From positions 1-63,884 of the forward strand of contig JADILV010000037.1 of the NCBI GenBank assembly GCA_017695115.1: a stretch of 63,884 bases of DNA, given 5' to 3'. The stretch comes from Candidatus Cryptobacteroides avicola (GTDB lineage Bacteria; Bacteroidota; Bacteroidia; Bacteroidales; UBA932). Positions 54,624-63,884 of this stretch are shown piece after piece. Below the pieces are notes generated by a model, which saw nothing but the letters and a program-made list of their open reading frames with translations, was not told the DNA's origin and did not search any database. The translations under genes and the position numbers were made by a program. Position 1 is the stretch's first letter, and every line of letters starts with the position of its first letter.

Positions 54624-55124
54624 TTAGAAAGTGGTTATATTAACGTTGACCTCATATTCCGGAAGTTTGTCGTAGAGACCCCAGAAATAATAGGGTGCTA
54701 TCATAGCGGGCGCTGCTCCATCAAGCACCCTATATATCAGATTTAAAGTCAAAACATCTGTCCCAGTCTCCACTGCCTGGCTCTCCAGACTGTATCTTGG
54801 TTCCTCGAAAACATACTGCCCGACTATAAGCGAATATTTCGCAAAGTCAATGTCCGGCAACTCAATCGGTTCAGGGATGATCTCCTTTAGTTCCGCCACA
54901 GTGTTGATCAGGAAGCATTCAGTCTCATAACAATCTATATGACTGAAGTTGAAATCAGACGAATGGCCTGACAGATGGGCATCAAAGAAATCAGTAACCT
55001 CCTGGGAAGGTGTTACAGGCGGTGTCCCGGCAGCCGTAGGCTGCTCGTCGGACTCGCTGCAACCGGCAAAGCCCGCACCCGACAGAAGCAGGGACATGGC
55101 AAGAATAAGTAATCTGGTTTTCAT
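54624..55124 (-). CDS. putative lipoprotein of unknown function
   Basis: The 166-residue product has a lipoprotein signal (MKTRLLILAMSLLLSGAGFAGCSESD; Cys near residue 22), a Thr/Pro-rich linker, then a region with FFDAHLSGHSSDF and DFAKYSLIVGQYVFEEPR, a pattern seen in small Bacteroidales lipoproteins. No family is recognised. It is transcribed towards the terminator together with the next small gene and lies between the HMA-AraC gene and the copper ATPase gene. Confidence 0.65.
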   Translation of the reverse strand: MKTRLLILAMSLLLSGAGFAGCSESDEQPTAAGTPPVTPSQEVTDFFDAHLSGHSSDFNFSHIDCYETECFLINTVAELKEIIPEPIELPDIDFAKYSLIVGQYVFEEPRYSLESQAVETGTDVLTLNLIYRVLDGAAPAMIAPYYFWGLYDKLPEYEVNVNITTF

Positions 55125-55315
55125 AGCATCAACGATTTTAAAGTTGAGTTATTTTATAATAACAATCAATCGACTTTAGGCTTTCCCTGAAAATTTAATA
55201 GCAAATACCTTATTTCGGCTTAAAATTATAAAAAAACACATTGATGCCAAATAAAATTGTTTAGAAGATATAAGTTTTTCCCATAATTGTGTAAAACCTT
55301 GGCCGGCATAAATCA

Positions 55316-55323
55316 TATCTTTG
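55316..55323 (+). promoter_or_regulatory. -7 box (TATCTTTG) immediately before copA
   Basis: TAnnTTTG match ending 5 bp before the ATG at 55329. A transcript from this box would start at or next to the start codon, so the mRNA may be leaderless. Confidence 0.55.
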
Positions 55324-55328
55324 CCGCC

Positions 55329-58013
55329 ATGGAAAAGAATATCAGAATGACATTCCCGGTAGTGGGAATGAGCTGCGCAGCATGCGCGTCGCGTGTGGAC
55401 AAGACTCTGAACAGACAGGACGGGGTCACAGCCGCGACCGTCAATTATGCCGCCGCCACTGCACAGGTGGAGTTCGACCCGGGAAAATGTTCCCCGGAAT
55501 CGCTCCGCGAGGCTGTCCGGGATGCAGGATACGACCTGCTGATTCCCTCCGGAAACCACCTGACCGACGGGATGCAATCTGCTGACGGGGGCAGACAGAT
55601 ACCGGATGATGAGGAAGAAGACCTTTACGGTGAAGCTGAACGGATTCACGAGAAACATTACCGTAAACTGAAACGCCGGACTATAACGGCCGTTGCCCTG
55701 GCCGTCCCGATCATGGTGCTCGGGATGGCATTCATGGATGTGCCGTGGATGAAATACCTGCTTTTCACACTCTCCACACCGGTGGTGTTCTGGCTCGGAA
55801 GCGGTTTCTTCAGAAATGCATGGCGACAGCTGCGACACGGCACGGCCAACATGGATACATTGGTCGCTTGCAGCACGGGCATAGCATGGCTGTTCAGCGT
55901 ATTCAATATGCTTTTCCCGCAGTTCTGGCTTTCCCGCGGAATCACCCCGCATGTCTATTTCGAGTCTTCGTCTATGATAATTGCCTTCATCCTTATAGGC
56001 AGACTCCTCGAAGACAGGGCGAAACGCAGTACATCCTCCGCAATCCGCCGCCTGGCAGGACTCCGGCCAAGGACAGTGACTCTGGTTACCGAAGAAGGGG
56101 AAAAGACGATAAGGATATCGCAGGTCAGGCCGGGAGACATCCTGCTCGTAAAACCCGGAGAAAAAGTCGCCACGGACGGGACCGTATTTTCAGGCAGTTC
56201 GTATGTGGATGAAAGCATGCTCAGCGGCGAACCGCTCGCTGTGGAGAAAAAGCCCGGCGACAAGGTATATGCAGGGACAGTGAACCAGCGGGGGGCATTC
56301 CGGATGGCTGCGGACAAAATCGGTACGGACACCGTACTCTCCCGGATTATCCGCATGGTGCAGGATGCGCAGGGGTCGAAAGCCCCCGTCCAGAAACTTG
56401 TAGACAAGATAGCCGCGGTATTCGTTCCCGTCATCATGGCCATCTCTGTGGTCACTTTCCTCTGCTGGGTGATTTTCGCCCCGCAGGAAGGCTTCACACA
56501 CGGGCTTCTGGCCATGGTTACAGTACTGATAATCGCATGCCCGTGCGCCCTCGGACTTGCGACCCCGACCGCAATCATGGTAGGAACCGGCAAGGGGGCC
56601 GAAAACGGTATCCTGATCAAGGATGCAGAAAGCCTGGAAATCGCCAGGAAGATAGACACTGTGGTCCTGGACAAGACGGGGACTCTCACGGAAGGTCATC
56701 CGCGTGTCACCGGCTGTATCTGGGCAGACTCCGGAAAAACGGCAGGACAGGGCCCATGGTACAGGGAAGCCTTCCTCGCGCTTGAAAGAATGTCCGGGCA
56801 TCCGCTGTCCGAAGCGGTGGTGAACTACCTGTCGGAGGAGTTGTCGCGACATGCAGACGCTGCCTCCGGCAATACCTGCCCGGTCTCTGCCCCCGGTAAT
56901 GTCTGCTGCTCTGTACCATCCGTACAGATATCTTCATTCGAAACAGTCCCAGGCCGCGGAATCAGAGGCAGTGCCAACGGGCAGGAACTCATGGCCGGGA
57001 ACAGGGAAATGCTCACGGATGCGCAGGTGTGCATATCCCCAGCCTTGGATGTACAGGCCCGCGAATGGGAAGCGGATGCCAGGACCGTAATCTGGTTTGC
57101 GGACTCATCGGAAGCCCTGGCCGCAATAGCCATAGAAGATGCTCTCAAGCCGACCTCACCCCAGGCTGTAGCCGAGCTCAGGAAGGCCGGTATCGAAGTC
57201 TGGATGCTTACCGGAGACAACGAAGCCTCGGCCAGAGTCACCGCAGCCCGCTCCGGCATAGACCGCTACAGGGCCGGCGTTTTCCCGGAAGACAAAGTCG
57301 GATTCATACGCACCCTACAAAGCAAGGGACACAAGGTCGCCATGGCCGGAGACGGCATCAACGACAGCGCAGCCCTTGCACAGGCAGACCTGAGCATCGC
57401 CATGGGACAGGGCAGCGATATAGCTATGGACGCCGCGATGGTCACCATCCTTTCTTCCGACATGATGAAGATTCCGCAGACCATACGACTCTCTTCACTG
57501 ACGGTAAGGACTATCCGCGAGAACCTTTTCTGGGCATTCATCTACAACCTGATAGCCGTTCCTCTCGCCGCCGGTGTCCTCTATCCGCTGAACGGCTTCC
57601 TGCTTGACCCGATGATCGGCGGTGCGGCCATGGCCCTGAGCAGCGTCAGTGTCGTGAGCAACAGCCTGCGGCTACGGTACAGGAAACTCGGAGAGAAAAT
57701 CCCTGGCAGCGGTCCGGGAGGTCACAAAAAAGTTACATCTGTCCAGGACAATGCCTTCTCAGACAACAATACAGTTAAACAATCTGAAAATCCAACAGTT
57801 ATGAAAAAGTACAAAGTAGACGGCATGATGTGCGGCCACTGCCGCATGCATGTGGAAAAGGCCCTCAACGGTATCGACGGGGTCAAAGCGACCGTAACCC
57901 TCGACCCTCCTGTCGCAGAAGTCGAATTCACCTCCGGACACGAAATCCCCCTTGAAGACCTCCAGAAGACCATAACCGATCAGGCCGGCGAATACACCCT
58001 GTCGGAAATGTAG
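55329..58013 (+). CDS. copA: Cu+-exporting P1B ATPase with a CopZ-like C-terminal domain
   Basis: The 894-residue inner-membrane pump has an N-terminal HMA domain (GMSCAAC; Cys16, Cys19), eight membrane helices, and the ion-site CPC at 404-406. Phosphorylation Asp448 lies in [11 protein letters not shown]; the SGEPL, HP and [20 protein letters not shown] motifs follow. [16 protein letters not shown] near the end of the core is typical of Cu+ pumps. After a linker a second HMA domain (825-894; GMMCGHC, Cys835 and Cys838) begins with an internal ATG at 57801 and is the size of a free CopZ chaperone. The ATG at 55329 was chosen over an in-frame extension that covers the promoter box. Confidence 0.94.
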   Translation: MEKNIRMTFPVVGMSCAACASRVDKTLNRQDGVTAATVNYAAATAQVEFDPGKCSPESLREAVRDAGYDLLIPSGNHLTDGMQSADGGRQIPDDEEEDLYGEAERIHEKHYRKLKRRTITAVALAVPIMVLGMAFMDVPWMKYLLFTLSTPVVFWLGSGFFRNAWRQLRHGTANMDTLVACSTGIAWLFSVFNMLFPQFWLSRGITPHVYFESSSMIIAFILIGRLLEDRAKRSTSSAIRRLAGLRPRTVTLVTEEGEKTIRISQVRPGDILLVKPGEKVATDGTVFSGSSYVDESMLSGEPLAVEKKPGDKVYAGTVNQRGAFRMAADKIGTDTVLSRIIRMVQDAQGSKAPVQKLVDKIAAVFVPVIMAISVVTFLCWVIFAPQEGFTHGLLAMVTVLIIACPCALGLATPTAIMVGTGKGAENGILIKDAESLEIARKIDTVVLDKTGTLTEGHPRVTGCIWADSGKTAGQGPWYREAFLALERMSGHPLSEAVVNYLSEELSRHADAASGNTCPVSAPGNVCCSVPSVQISSFETVPGRGIRGSANGQELMAGNREMLTDAQVCISPALDVQAREWEADARTVIWFADSSEALAAIAIEDALKPTSPQAVAELRKAGIEVWMLTGDNEASARVTAARSGIDRYRAGVFPEDKVGFIRTLQSKGHKVAMAGDGINDSAALAQADLSIAMGQGSDIAMDAAMVTILSSDMMKIPQTIRLSSLTVRTIRENLFWAFIYNLIAVPLAAGVLYPLNGFLLDPMIGGAAMALSSVSVVSNSLRLRYRKLGEKIPGSGPGGHKKVTSVQDNAFSDNNTVKQSENPTVMKKYKVDGMMCGHCRMHVEKALNGIDGVKATVTLDPPVAEVEFTSGHEIPLEDLQKTITDQAGEYTLSEM

Positions 58014-58016
58014 GCC

Positions 58017-59780
58017 TTATTTCATAAACGCTTTTACCATCATTATTTCGCGGCCGGAAGTATTGACTATGCGGTATGATCCGGCTGCGGCTGAAATGAC
58101 AAGGGTCTCTGCGTAACTCAGATGGAACGTCTTGCCGTTCTCTGTGACCACATCGGCAGTCTCGCCTTCTACCAGATTCAGTACATGGCACTTGCCTTCG
58201 GTATTGACAGAGACCTCTGTCCCTATCTTATAACGGTGGACATCGTAAGAATGTTTCGGATGGGTAGGCATGTGCCACAGCTCCCAGTCAGTGCCTTTCT
58301 CCATAAGGACAGGATGACAGACGTGCTCCTTCCGGATCTTCTCTCCCTTGCGGTCAAAGCAGAGGTTCTCCATCGCACGGCGGATATTCAGCGGACGCGG
58401 CTTGCCGTCCAGGTCCATGTTGAGCCAGTCGTACATCTTGAACGTGAAGATATACGGAGTGGTGCTTATTTCAAGCACGAGATTGTTCCTTCCTGAGCTG
58501 TGCAGCGTACCAGGGGGGATAAGGAACAAGTCGTGCTTATGTGCCGGTTCGGCATTGATATATTTGGGTACATCAAGCGGAGTCGCGTTCTTGAAACTGT
58601 CAGTCAGCGCCTTCTCGAACTCGGAAGGCACTATGTCATCCTGGAAGCCGAGATAGACTACGGCGTCCTTGCAGGTATCCAGAATATAGTATGTCTCCTC
58701 CTGGGTAAGGACCTCGCCGAAATTCTTCTGTATGTAATCCTTATGCGGATGGCACTGGATAGAGAGGTTGTGCCCGTCGAAGTTGTCCAGATAGTCCATC
58801 CTTATCGGGAACTCGTCGCCACAGGCGTCATAGCACTCTCCGCCGACAACCTTCTCTCCGGCCTCATACATCACCGAATCGAACGAGACTTCAAGCATCT
58901 TCCTGTCACTGCTGAAAATAAGCCCGTTTTCCGGAACGATGAGTTCGAATGACCATGCATAGTTCGGCACATCCCGGGCAAGTGATTTTATGTGATCCTT
59001 GATCCACTGGCCTCCCCATGCCCCGGGCTCGAACCACGGACGTACACGGAAGCCGCTGCATGCCATTTCGTCCAGTCCCCTGCGGATATCGGTTCCCTCA
59101 GCCCAGGTGATTTCAGTCTCCCTCTGGCCATCGACAAAGACGTCAATCTCCGGAAGAAGGGACTTCTTATGCCTGTTGAGAACCACCCAGTCAACAAAAT
59201 AGAACCTCTTGTACATCTTCTTCGGTGCGTCCGGCTGTGATGCGCCGAGGTTGGTGATACTGGCCGCACGGGCACGGAACTGGATCTCATTCTTCGGGAT
59301 ATCGACATACACCAGAAGCCCGTCCCATCCGGCAAGCGAGGCACCGGTGCCATAGATGATGTTCAGCGGTGCCGTATCATCCGGAATCAATGAAGAAAGT
59401 TTCTCCGAATCAAAATAATCCTCTATGTGAAATGGAGCCCTGAATCCGAAAATCGGGTCATCCCCGCCGAGATACGGTTTTATCATTTCATCGATTTCGG
59501 TCTCCGGCCTGAGCGCAGCACCGACATTCCACCACAAAGGACTGAGCCCTATGGATGCAAATGCCTTTCCGAGTTCTTTCACGATAATGTCGAACCGTAC
59601 TCCGACATACCCGTCAATGACTACAGTCCTGTACCCTGACATCTTCTTCGCAAGAGACAGATAATCCGAAAAAATCTTCCCGTCCCCAAGATCATGGACA
59701 GGATAGATATCATAACCGCTCTTCTGTTCTTCTTTTTCTATAGGAAGAAGATACTGGGTAGTTTTTCTCAAATCTGACAT
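58017..59780 (-). CDS. mannose-6-phosphate isomerase-like protein, long form
   Basis: The 587-residue protein has a distinct N-terminal part (about 1-140; YRTVVIDGYVGVRFDIIVKE) and a type I phosphomannose isomerase-like cupin region. Metal-site motifs are NLSIQCHPHKDYIQKNF and EPAHKHDLFLIPPGTLHSSG. It would convert mannose 6-phosphate to fructose 6-phosphate in the cytoplasm. The ROK kinase gene lies about 30 bp upstream in the same direction, which fits a mannose route. It is convergent with copA, 3 bp apart. Confidence 0.8.
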   Translation of the reverse strand: MSDLRKTTQYLLPIEKEEQKSGYDIYPVHDLGDGKIFSDYLSLAKKMSGYRTVVIDGYVGVRFDIIVKELGKAFASIGLSPLWWNVGAALRPETEIDEMIKPYLGGDDPIFGFRAPFHIEDYFDSEKLSSLIPDDTAPLNIIYGTGASLAGWDGLLVYVDIPKNEIQFRARAASITNLGASQPDAPKKMYKRFYFVDWVVLNRHKKSLLPEIDVFVDGQRETEITWAEGTDIRRGLDEMACSGFRVRPWFEPGAWGGQWIKDHIKSLARDVPNYAWSFELIVPENGLIFSSDRKMLEVSFDSVMYEAGEKVVGGECYDACGDEFPIRMDYLDNFDGHNLSIQCHPHKDYIQKNFGEVLTQEETYYILDTCKDAVVYLGFQDDIVPSEFEKALTDSFKNATPLDVPKYINAEPAHKHDLFLIPPGTLHSSGRNNLVLEISTTPYIFTFKMYDWLNMDLDGKPRPLNIRRAMENLCFDRKGEKIRKEHVCHPVLMEKGTDWELWHMPTHPKHSYDVHRYKIGTEVSVNTEGKCHVLNLVEGETADVVTENGKTFHLSYAETLVISAAAGSYRIVNTSGREIMMVKAFMK

Positions 59781-59811
59781 ATATTATTGAATTTTATTCT
59801 CATACGTTATT

Positions 59812-60717
59812 TCAAACGAGCAATGATGCGGCACCGTAAAGCGCAGCCTTGTCCAGCAGCACAGATGTACGGACATCAGTACTGCATCCGGACTCTGACA
59901 ATCCTTTTTCAAGTTCAGGTCCGAAATAGCCGTAGGCCCGCGAAATATTCCCGCCCAGAACAAGGACATCGGCCTTGAACCGCATCAGGACAGGTGCCGC
60001 GAAAGAAGCGAGCCGTTCCCCATATTCCCTGAAAAGCGTCAATGCCTTATCGTCGCCACAGGCGCAACGGTCTGCGACATCCTTCGCCCCGGAAACCTCT
60101 GTTCCGGTCAATTCCGCATACCGGCCGCATATCCATCGGGTAGAAAAAGCCTCATCCACAATCCCGCCTTCGAACGGAAGATGATAGACCCATCCGTATG
60201 CAGGGACCTCATCGCCACCCTCTACAAGCTTTCCCTCAGCCACAAAACCTGAACCGACCCCTGTCCCGAGAGTCAATGCAACCGCACGTCCGGCTCCTTT
60301 GGCAGCACCTGCAGCAAATTCGCCCAGAGCAAAAGCGGAGGCATCATTGACAAAACGAAAATCCCGTACACCATGATCATACAAAGTGGAGAACAGACAG
60401 GAAGCCACATCAAGACCGTATATCCTGTCATACTTCCCTACTCCCTGAACCGTAGAAATTCCGTGGACATAGTCAAACGGGCCCGGAAAAGCAAGTCCTG
60501 CGCCCTCGACCGAATCCACTCCGGAAGATTCTATCGCCGCGGCTATATTACCTGTCAGCGAAGAAACAATCTCCCCAGCACCCGCCTTACTGTCAAGAGG
60601 GGAAATACACGGACTTCCTACCGTATTTCCCGACAACAGATCAATCACCGCGGCACAGGAATGGCTGCCTCCCACATCTACACCTACAGCATACCTTGCT
60701 CTGTTTTGTTCCATCAT
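59812..60717 (-). CDS. ROK-family sugar kinase
   Basis: The 301-residue kinase has the N-terminal phosphate-binding motif VGVDVGGSHSCAAVID and the central segment FVNDASAFALGEFAAGAAKG with TLGTGVGSGFV. The zinc motif of many ROK proteins (CGxxGCxE) is absent. Pairing with an isomerase-like gene suggests mannose or fructose as substrate. The start is the first of two adjacent ATG codons at 60717. A TACTTTTG box lies about 60 bp upstream. Confidence 0.85.
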   Translation of the reverse strand: MMEQNRARYAVGVDVGGSHSCAAVIDLLSGNTVGSPCISPLDSKAGAGEIVSSLTGNIAAAIESSGVDSVEGAGLAFPGPFDYVHGISTVQGVGKYDRIYGLDVASCLFSTLYDHGVRDFRFVNDASAFALGEFAAGAAKGAGRAVALTLGTGVGSGFVAEGKLVEGGDEVPAYGWVYHLPFEGGIVDEAFSTRWICGRYAELTGTEVSGAKDVADRCACGDDKALTLFREYGERLASFAAPVLMRFKADVLVLGGNISRAYGYFGPELEKGLSESGCSTDVRTSVLLDKAALYGAASLLV

Positions 60718-61029
60718 AAAATATTCAGACAAATGCTATTTATTGTACGCGACAATATGTTCATACATTAATCAATGCGCAAAAGTATAAAAATTTTTCC
60801 TTACCTACAATATTCCATTTAGTCAACGCCACTGAAAAAACATAAAATCACATTCTGGGCAAGCGTAGGCTTGAGTTGTCATTATTTTAGCGCTTGATGT
60901 CCCCCTGCGGGCCTTAATGTCTGAACAAAATTAAACATTTGAGATTTATTTACAAAATTTTTCCGATATTTGTCAGTACATTCCAACCAGCCGAATTTGT
61001 ACATAGAACAATTATAAATCAAATATAAA
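60718..61029. other. divergent intergenic region between ROK kinase and GH92 genes
   Basis: This 312-bp A/T-rich gap holds no gene. It contains the minus-strand -7 box TACTTTTG at 60780-60787 for the kinase-isomerase pair, a small CAAGC/GCTTG hairpin near 60859, and a weak GATATTTG (60964-60971) that may serve the GH92 gene. Confidence 0.5.
60780..60787 (-). promoter_or_regulatory. -7 box (TACTTTTG) of the ROK-isomerase pair
   Basis: TAnnTTTG match on the minus strand, 62 bp before the kinase ATG. Confidence 0.45.
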
Positions 61030-63378
61030 ATGATTTTCAAAAAACACTTTTTACTCTCAGCTATGGCTGCCGCCGCCCTGTCAGGGTGTGCTGCGCCACA
61101 GGAATCCCTGACAGATTACGTGGACCCGTTCATCGGAACGGCGCACTCACGGTGGTTTTTCTTTACTCCGGCCGCAGTCCCGTTCGGAATGGCGAAACTT
61201 GCCCCTACGACAGACGGGCATATCGGAAATCCCGACGGATGGCAGGCTGTAGGATATGATGCAAGGCATACTTCAATAGAAGGGTTTGCCAATTTCCATG
61301 AATTCCAGGTAGGCGGTGTCGTGCTGGCTCCGACAGTGGGAGCCGTCCAGACTGTTCCCGGTGATCTTGATAATCCTGAAAGCGGCTACCGTTCACGTTT
61401 CGACAAGAAAGACGAAGTGGCGCATCCGGGATATTATTCCGTTCTGCTTAAAGACTATGGCATCAAAGCAGAACTTACCGCTACGGAGCGGGTCGGCTTC
61501 CACCGGTATACTTTCCCGTCTTCGGAGCAGTCGAACCTTATATTCAATATAGGTACGAGAATGGGCGAAAGCGGCCCTGTGAAAGACGCGCATGTCGAAT
61601 ACCGGGACGGACGGGTGGAAGGCTGGGTCGTTACCGAGCCTGTATATGTCAACATTTATCAGAAAGGGGCCGAGGTGGCGATGTATTTCAGTGCCGTGCT
61701 GGATGCCGAGCCTGTATCTTACGGAGCCTTTAGCGGCGCAGAGCAGTTCCCCGGTGAAAACAGCCGCAGCGGGGCAGGAGCGGGGATGTATTTTACATTC
61801 GACACACGCCGGAAACAGGATGTCAATGTAAAGATAGGACTTTCTTATACTTCAGTCGAAAATGCCCGCCTGAATATGGAGGCGGAGGCTTCCGGACTTG
61901 ATTTCGACAAGGCATACGCGCAGGCTCACCGGATATGGGAGGATGCGCTTGGGCGTATCCGTGTAGAAGGCGGACTGCAGCAGGACAGGGTTAAATTCTA
62001 TACGGGTCTTTTCCATGCCCTCCTCGGCCGCGGTCTTGCAAGCGATGTCAACGGGGCATATCCGAAAAATGACGGGACAGTGGGCCAGATTGCCCTCGGA
62101 CCAGACGGCAAGCCGGTACATAACCACTATAATACTGATGCTATATGGGGCGGCTACTGGAACCTTACCCAGCTCTGGGCCCTTGCATGGCCTGAATATT
62201 ATTCAGACTGGGTATCAAGCCAGCTTCTGGTGTATAAGGATGCCGGATGGCTCGGAGACGGAATCGCAAACAGCAGGTATGTATCGGGAGTGGGGACAAA
62301 TATGGTCGGCCTGGCCATAGCCGCGGCCTATAATTGCGGCATCCGTGACTTTGATGTGGAGACGGCATACGCAGCTGCCCTCAAGAATGAAGTATGCGGT
62401 GACGGACGCATCGAAGGAGCCGGAAAAATGGACGTGGCGGCGTTCGTGAAACGCGGATATTCTCCATATTCTCCTGATCTGCATCCGAGTACGACTCCTG
62501 CAGGTTCCAATTTCTCTGTCTCGCATACCCTTGAATACTGCTTCAGTTCGTATGCTGTCGCCCAGATGGCCAAGGCACTCGGGAAAGAAGCTGATTATCA
62601 GCAGCTGTCAGGACTTTCCGAGGGATGGAAGAAAGTGTTTGATCCGCAGACCAAACTCATGCGTCCGCGTGACATGGACGGGAATTTCATAAAGGATTTT
62701 GATCCTTTCGCTCCATGGGTAGGCTTCCAGGAGGGCAACGCTGTCCAGTATACATATTATGTCCCTCATCACATCGGCCAGCTTATAGAAATGGTAGGCC
62801 GGGACGAGTTCAACAACAGGCTTGACAGTACCTTTGTCATATCCCAGGCTAATATATTCGGCGGAGGGACCACGATAGACGCATTCTCCGGACTGCATAC
62901 ATATTATAATCACGGGAACCAGCCGAACCTTCACATTTCCGGACTGTTCAATTTCTCGGGCAAGCCGTGGCTTTCCCAGAAATGGATGAGGACCATCTGC
63001 AACGAGTTCTACGGCACTGAAGGTATCCACGGCTACGGATACGGTCAGGACGAAGACCAGGGCCAGCTCGGAGCATGGTACGTAATGGCCGCGATGGGTC
63101 TGTTCGATGTCAAGGGCCTGACTGCTCCCGATCCTTCATTCCAGGTTGTCAGCCCTCTGTTTGACAGGATTACCATAAAACTGAACAATGACTACTATCC
63201 AGGCAAGGAATTCGTAATAGAGACTACGGGCAATGCGCCGGAAAATCTTTACATACAATCCCTGTCACTTGACGGGAAACCGATGGATACGGTGCAGCTT
63301 CCGTTTGCGGATGTCGTCCGTGGCGGCAAACTGACAGTCAGCCTTTCGGACAAACCGAATGAAAGTCTGGTGAAATAA
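61030..63378 (+). CDS. GH92-family alpha-mannosidase-like lipoprotein
   Basis: The 782-residue protein has a lipoprotein signal (LSGCAAP, Cys near residue 20). It starts with DYVDPFIGTAHSRWF and VPFGMAKLAPTTDG, then the GH92 core: AIWGGYWNLTQLWALAWPE, a helix-rich barrel, and the catalytic loop GQDEDQGQLGAWYVMAAMG. GH92 enzymes are exo-acting calcium-dependent alpha-mannosidases used on N-glycans and mannans. The canonical HLSGTG-type loop is replaced here by FANFHEFQVGG, so it belongs to a divergent subgroup and its linkage is open. It is divergent from the ROK kinase and the isomerase. Confidence 0.85.
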   Translation: MIFKKHFLLSAMAAAALSGCAAPQESLTDYVDPFIGTAHSRWFFFTPAAVPFGMAKLAPTTDGHIGNPDGWQAVGYDARHTSIEGFANFHEFQVGGVVLAPTVGAVQTVPGDLDNPESGYRSRFDKKDEVAHPGYYSVLLKDYGIKAELTATERVGFHRYTFPSSEQSNLIFNIGTRMGESGPVKDAHVEYRDGRVEGWVVTEPVYVNIYQKGAEVAMYFSAVLDAEPVSYGAFSGAEQFPGENSRSGAGAGMYFTFDTRRKQDVNVKIGLSYTSVENARLNMEAEASGLDFDKAYAQAHRIWEDALGRIRVEGGLQQDRVKFYTGLFHALLGRGLASDVNGAYPKNDGTVGQIALGPDGKPVHNHYNTDAIWGGYWNLTQLWALAWPEYYSDWVSSQLLVYKDAGWLGDGIANSRYVSGVGTNMVGLAIAAAYNCGIRDFDVETAYAAALKNEVCGDGRIEGAGKMDVAAFVKRGYSPYSPDLHPSTTPAGSNFSVSHTLEYCFSSYAVAQMAKALGKEADYQQLSGLSEGWKKVFDPQTKLMRPRDMDGNFIKDFDPFAPWVGFQEGNAVQYTYYVPHHIGQLIEMVGRDEFNNRLDSTFVISQANIFGGGTTIDAFSGLHTYYNHGNQPNLHISGLFNFSGKPWLSQKWMRTICNEFYGTEGIHGYGYGQDEDQGQLGAWYVMAAMGLFDVKGLTAPDPSFQVVSPLFDRITIKLNNDYYPGKEFVIETTGNAPENLYIQSLSLDGKPMDTVQLPFADVVRGGKLTVSLSDKPNESLVK

Positions 63379-63454
63379 TTGACGGGACATGCAACCTTCC
63401 CAATGATGTCCTTTATAGTCAATTTATTTTAAGAAATTCGAGCGTACATTAATT

Positions 63455-63491
63455 GGAGCTGTGTCAGAATGATAAATTTTGGCGCAGCTCC
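63455..63491 (+). terminator. possible terminator after GH92
   Basis: GGAGCTG (63455-63461) and CAGCTCC (63485-63491) form a 7-bp stem with a long loop, followed by TTTAGG. It lies about 75 bp after the GH92 stop; weak. Confidence 0.35.
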
Positions 63492-63560
63492 TTTAGGTGT
63501 ATTAGAATTGATATTAACCGTTTTTGACAGCCTAATTATTGGAAAAGAAAGAGGGGCATC

Positions 63561-63884
63561 TTATTTTACAATCCACTTGTCTATGTTTCTGGTCTCCGAG
63601 GAGAAGTTTACACCTATCGTATAGACCTTCCGGCTGTCCTTTGCTAACGGAAGTGCGTACTGCTTGTCTTCAATCTGCTGCAGGGCTTGCTCCGCGCTCC
63701 CGTCCAGCTTGAACTCCATCACATACACATAGCTGTCGGTCTGCAGTACAAGGTCTATCCTGCCGCGCGATGTATGGTACTCCACTTTAGTGTACAGGCC
63801 CGCCAGACAGAACACTATGAAAAGGACGTTCTGGTAATGTAGCTCGATGTCCTTCGCCAGCTCGTAAGGGCAGTCCGCCAGGAA
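63561..63884 (-). CDS. AAA-ATPase-like / PD-(D/E)XK family protein, C-terminal part (cut by window edge)
   Basis: On the minus strand 108 codons run from the right edge to a TAA at 63561. The product contains SRGRIDLVLQTDSYVYVMEF, KLDGSAEQALQQIEDKQYAL and ends NIDKWIVK, nearly identical to the end of the complete copy at 8670-10223. It keeps the nuclease-like Asp and ExK. The ATPase part is outside the window. It reads in the same direction as the truncated copy at the left edge. Confidence 0.88.
   Translation of the reverse strand, partial: FLADCPYELAKDIELHYQNVLFIVFCLAGLYTKVEYHTSRGRIDLVLQTDSYVYVMEFKLDGSAEQALQQIEDKQYALPLAKDSRKVYTIGVNFSSETRNIDKWIVK

Noticed and set aside
57801..58013. Independent copZ gene at the end of copA
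   Set aside because: The segment is in frame with copA and there is no stop between them, so it is annotated as a C-terminal domain; internal initiation is listed as a finding only.

Overview
The window comes from a Bacteroidales-type bacterium, probably a gut commensal. This rests on SusC/SusD outer-membrane uptake genes, many TAnnTTTG -7 promoter boxes, an S46 dipeptidyl-peptidase, an EF-G2 paralogue, a ten-gene nuo operon without nuoEFG, a GH92 mannosidase and a FeoA-FeoB fusion. The exact genus cannot be read from the sequence. I found no rRNA, tRNA, CRISPR array or transposase gene.

Layout. 1-8.6 kb: a cut-off AAA-ATPase-like/PD-(D/E)XK gene, EF-G2, two small divergent HTH genes, then rnhB, an S46 peptidase, an Mrp-type ATPase and thyA. 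8.6-13.7 kb: a complete AAA-ATPase-like/PD-(D/E)XK gene, rsmE, a Sua5/YciO-type gene, an AraC regulator and trpS. 13.8-23.2 kb (minus strand): an ECF sigma / FecR / SusC / SusD / endonuclease-exonuclease-phosphatase / beta-propeller lipoprotein locus. In this locus the fecR reading frame is broken at a run of eight G. 23.4-32.5 kb: an MFS exporter, a Fur-family regulator, a 750-bp non-coding satellite-like array (15 units of about 53 bp in a higher-order pattern), other dispersed repeats, and a His-rich heavy-metal RND efflux operon. 32.6-38.6 kb: sialate O-acetylesterase, FeoAB, a GH43 enzyme and a small lipoprotein. 38.7-49.0 kb: nuoA-B-CD-H-I-J-K-L-M-N with two related stem-loop elements inside the operon. 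49-53.4 kb: a NagB-PIG-L fusion and a membrane pyrophosphatase. 53.5-58 kb: an HMA-AraC regulator and a copper ATPase with a CopZ-like tail. 58-63.4 kb: a mannose 6-phosphate isomerase-like protein, a ROK kinase and a GH92 mannosidase. 63.5 kb to the end: the C-terminal part of a third AAA-ATPase-like/PD-(D/E)XK gene.

How the parts fit. The nuo complex and the pyrophosphatase are both ion-pumping energy modules. The RND pump, the CopA-CopZ fusion, the Fur-family protein and the HMA-AraC protein form a metal-homeostasis theme, with FeoAB for iron uptake. GH92, ROK kinase and the isomerase could release, phosphorylate and isomerise mannose, and NagB-PIG-L would add amino-sugar use. The sigma/anti-sigma SusCD locus looks like a surface-signalled nutrient uptake system, possibly switched by slippage in fecR.
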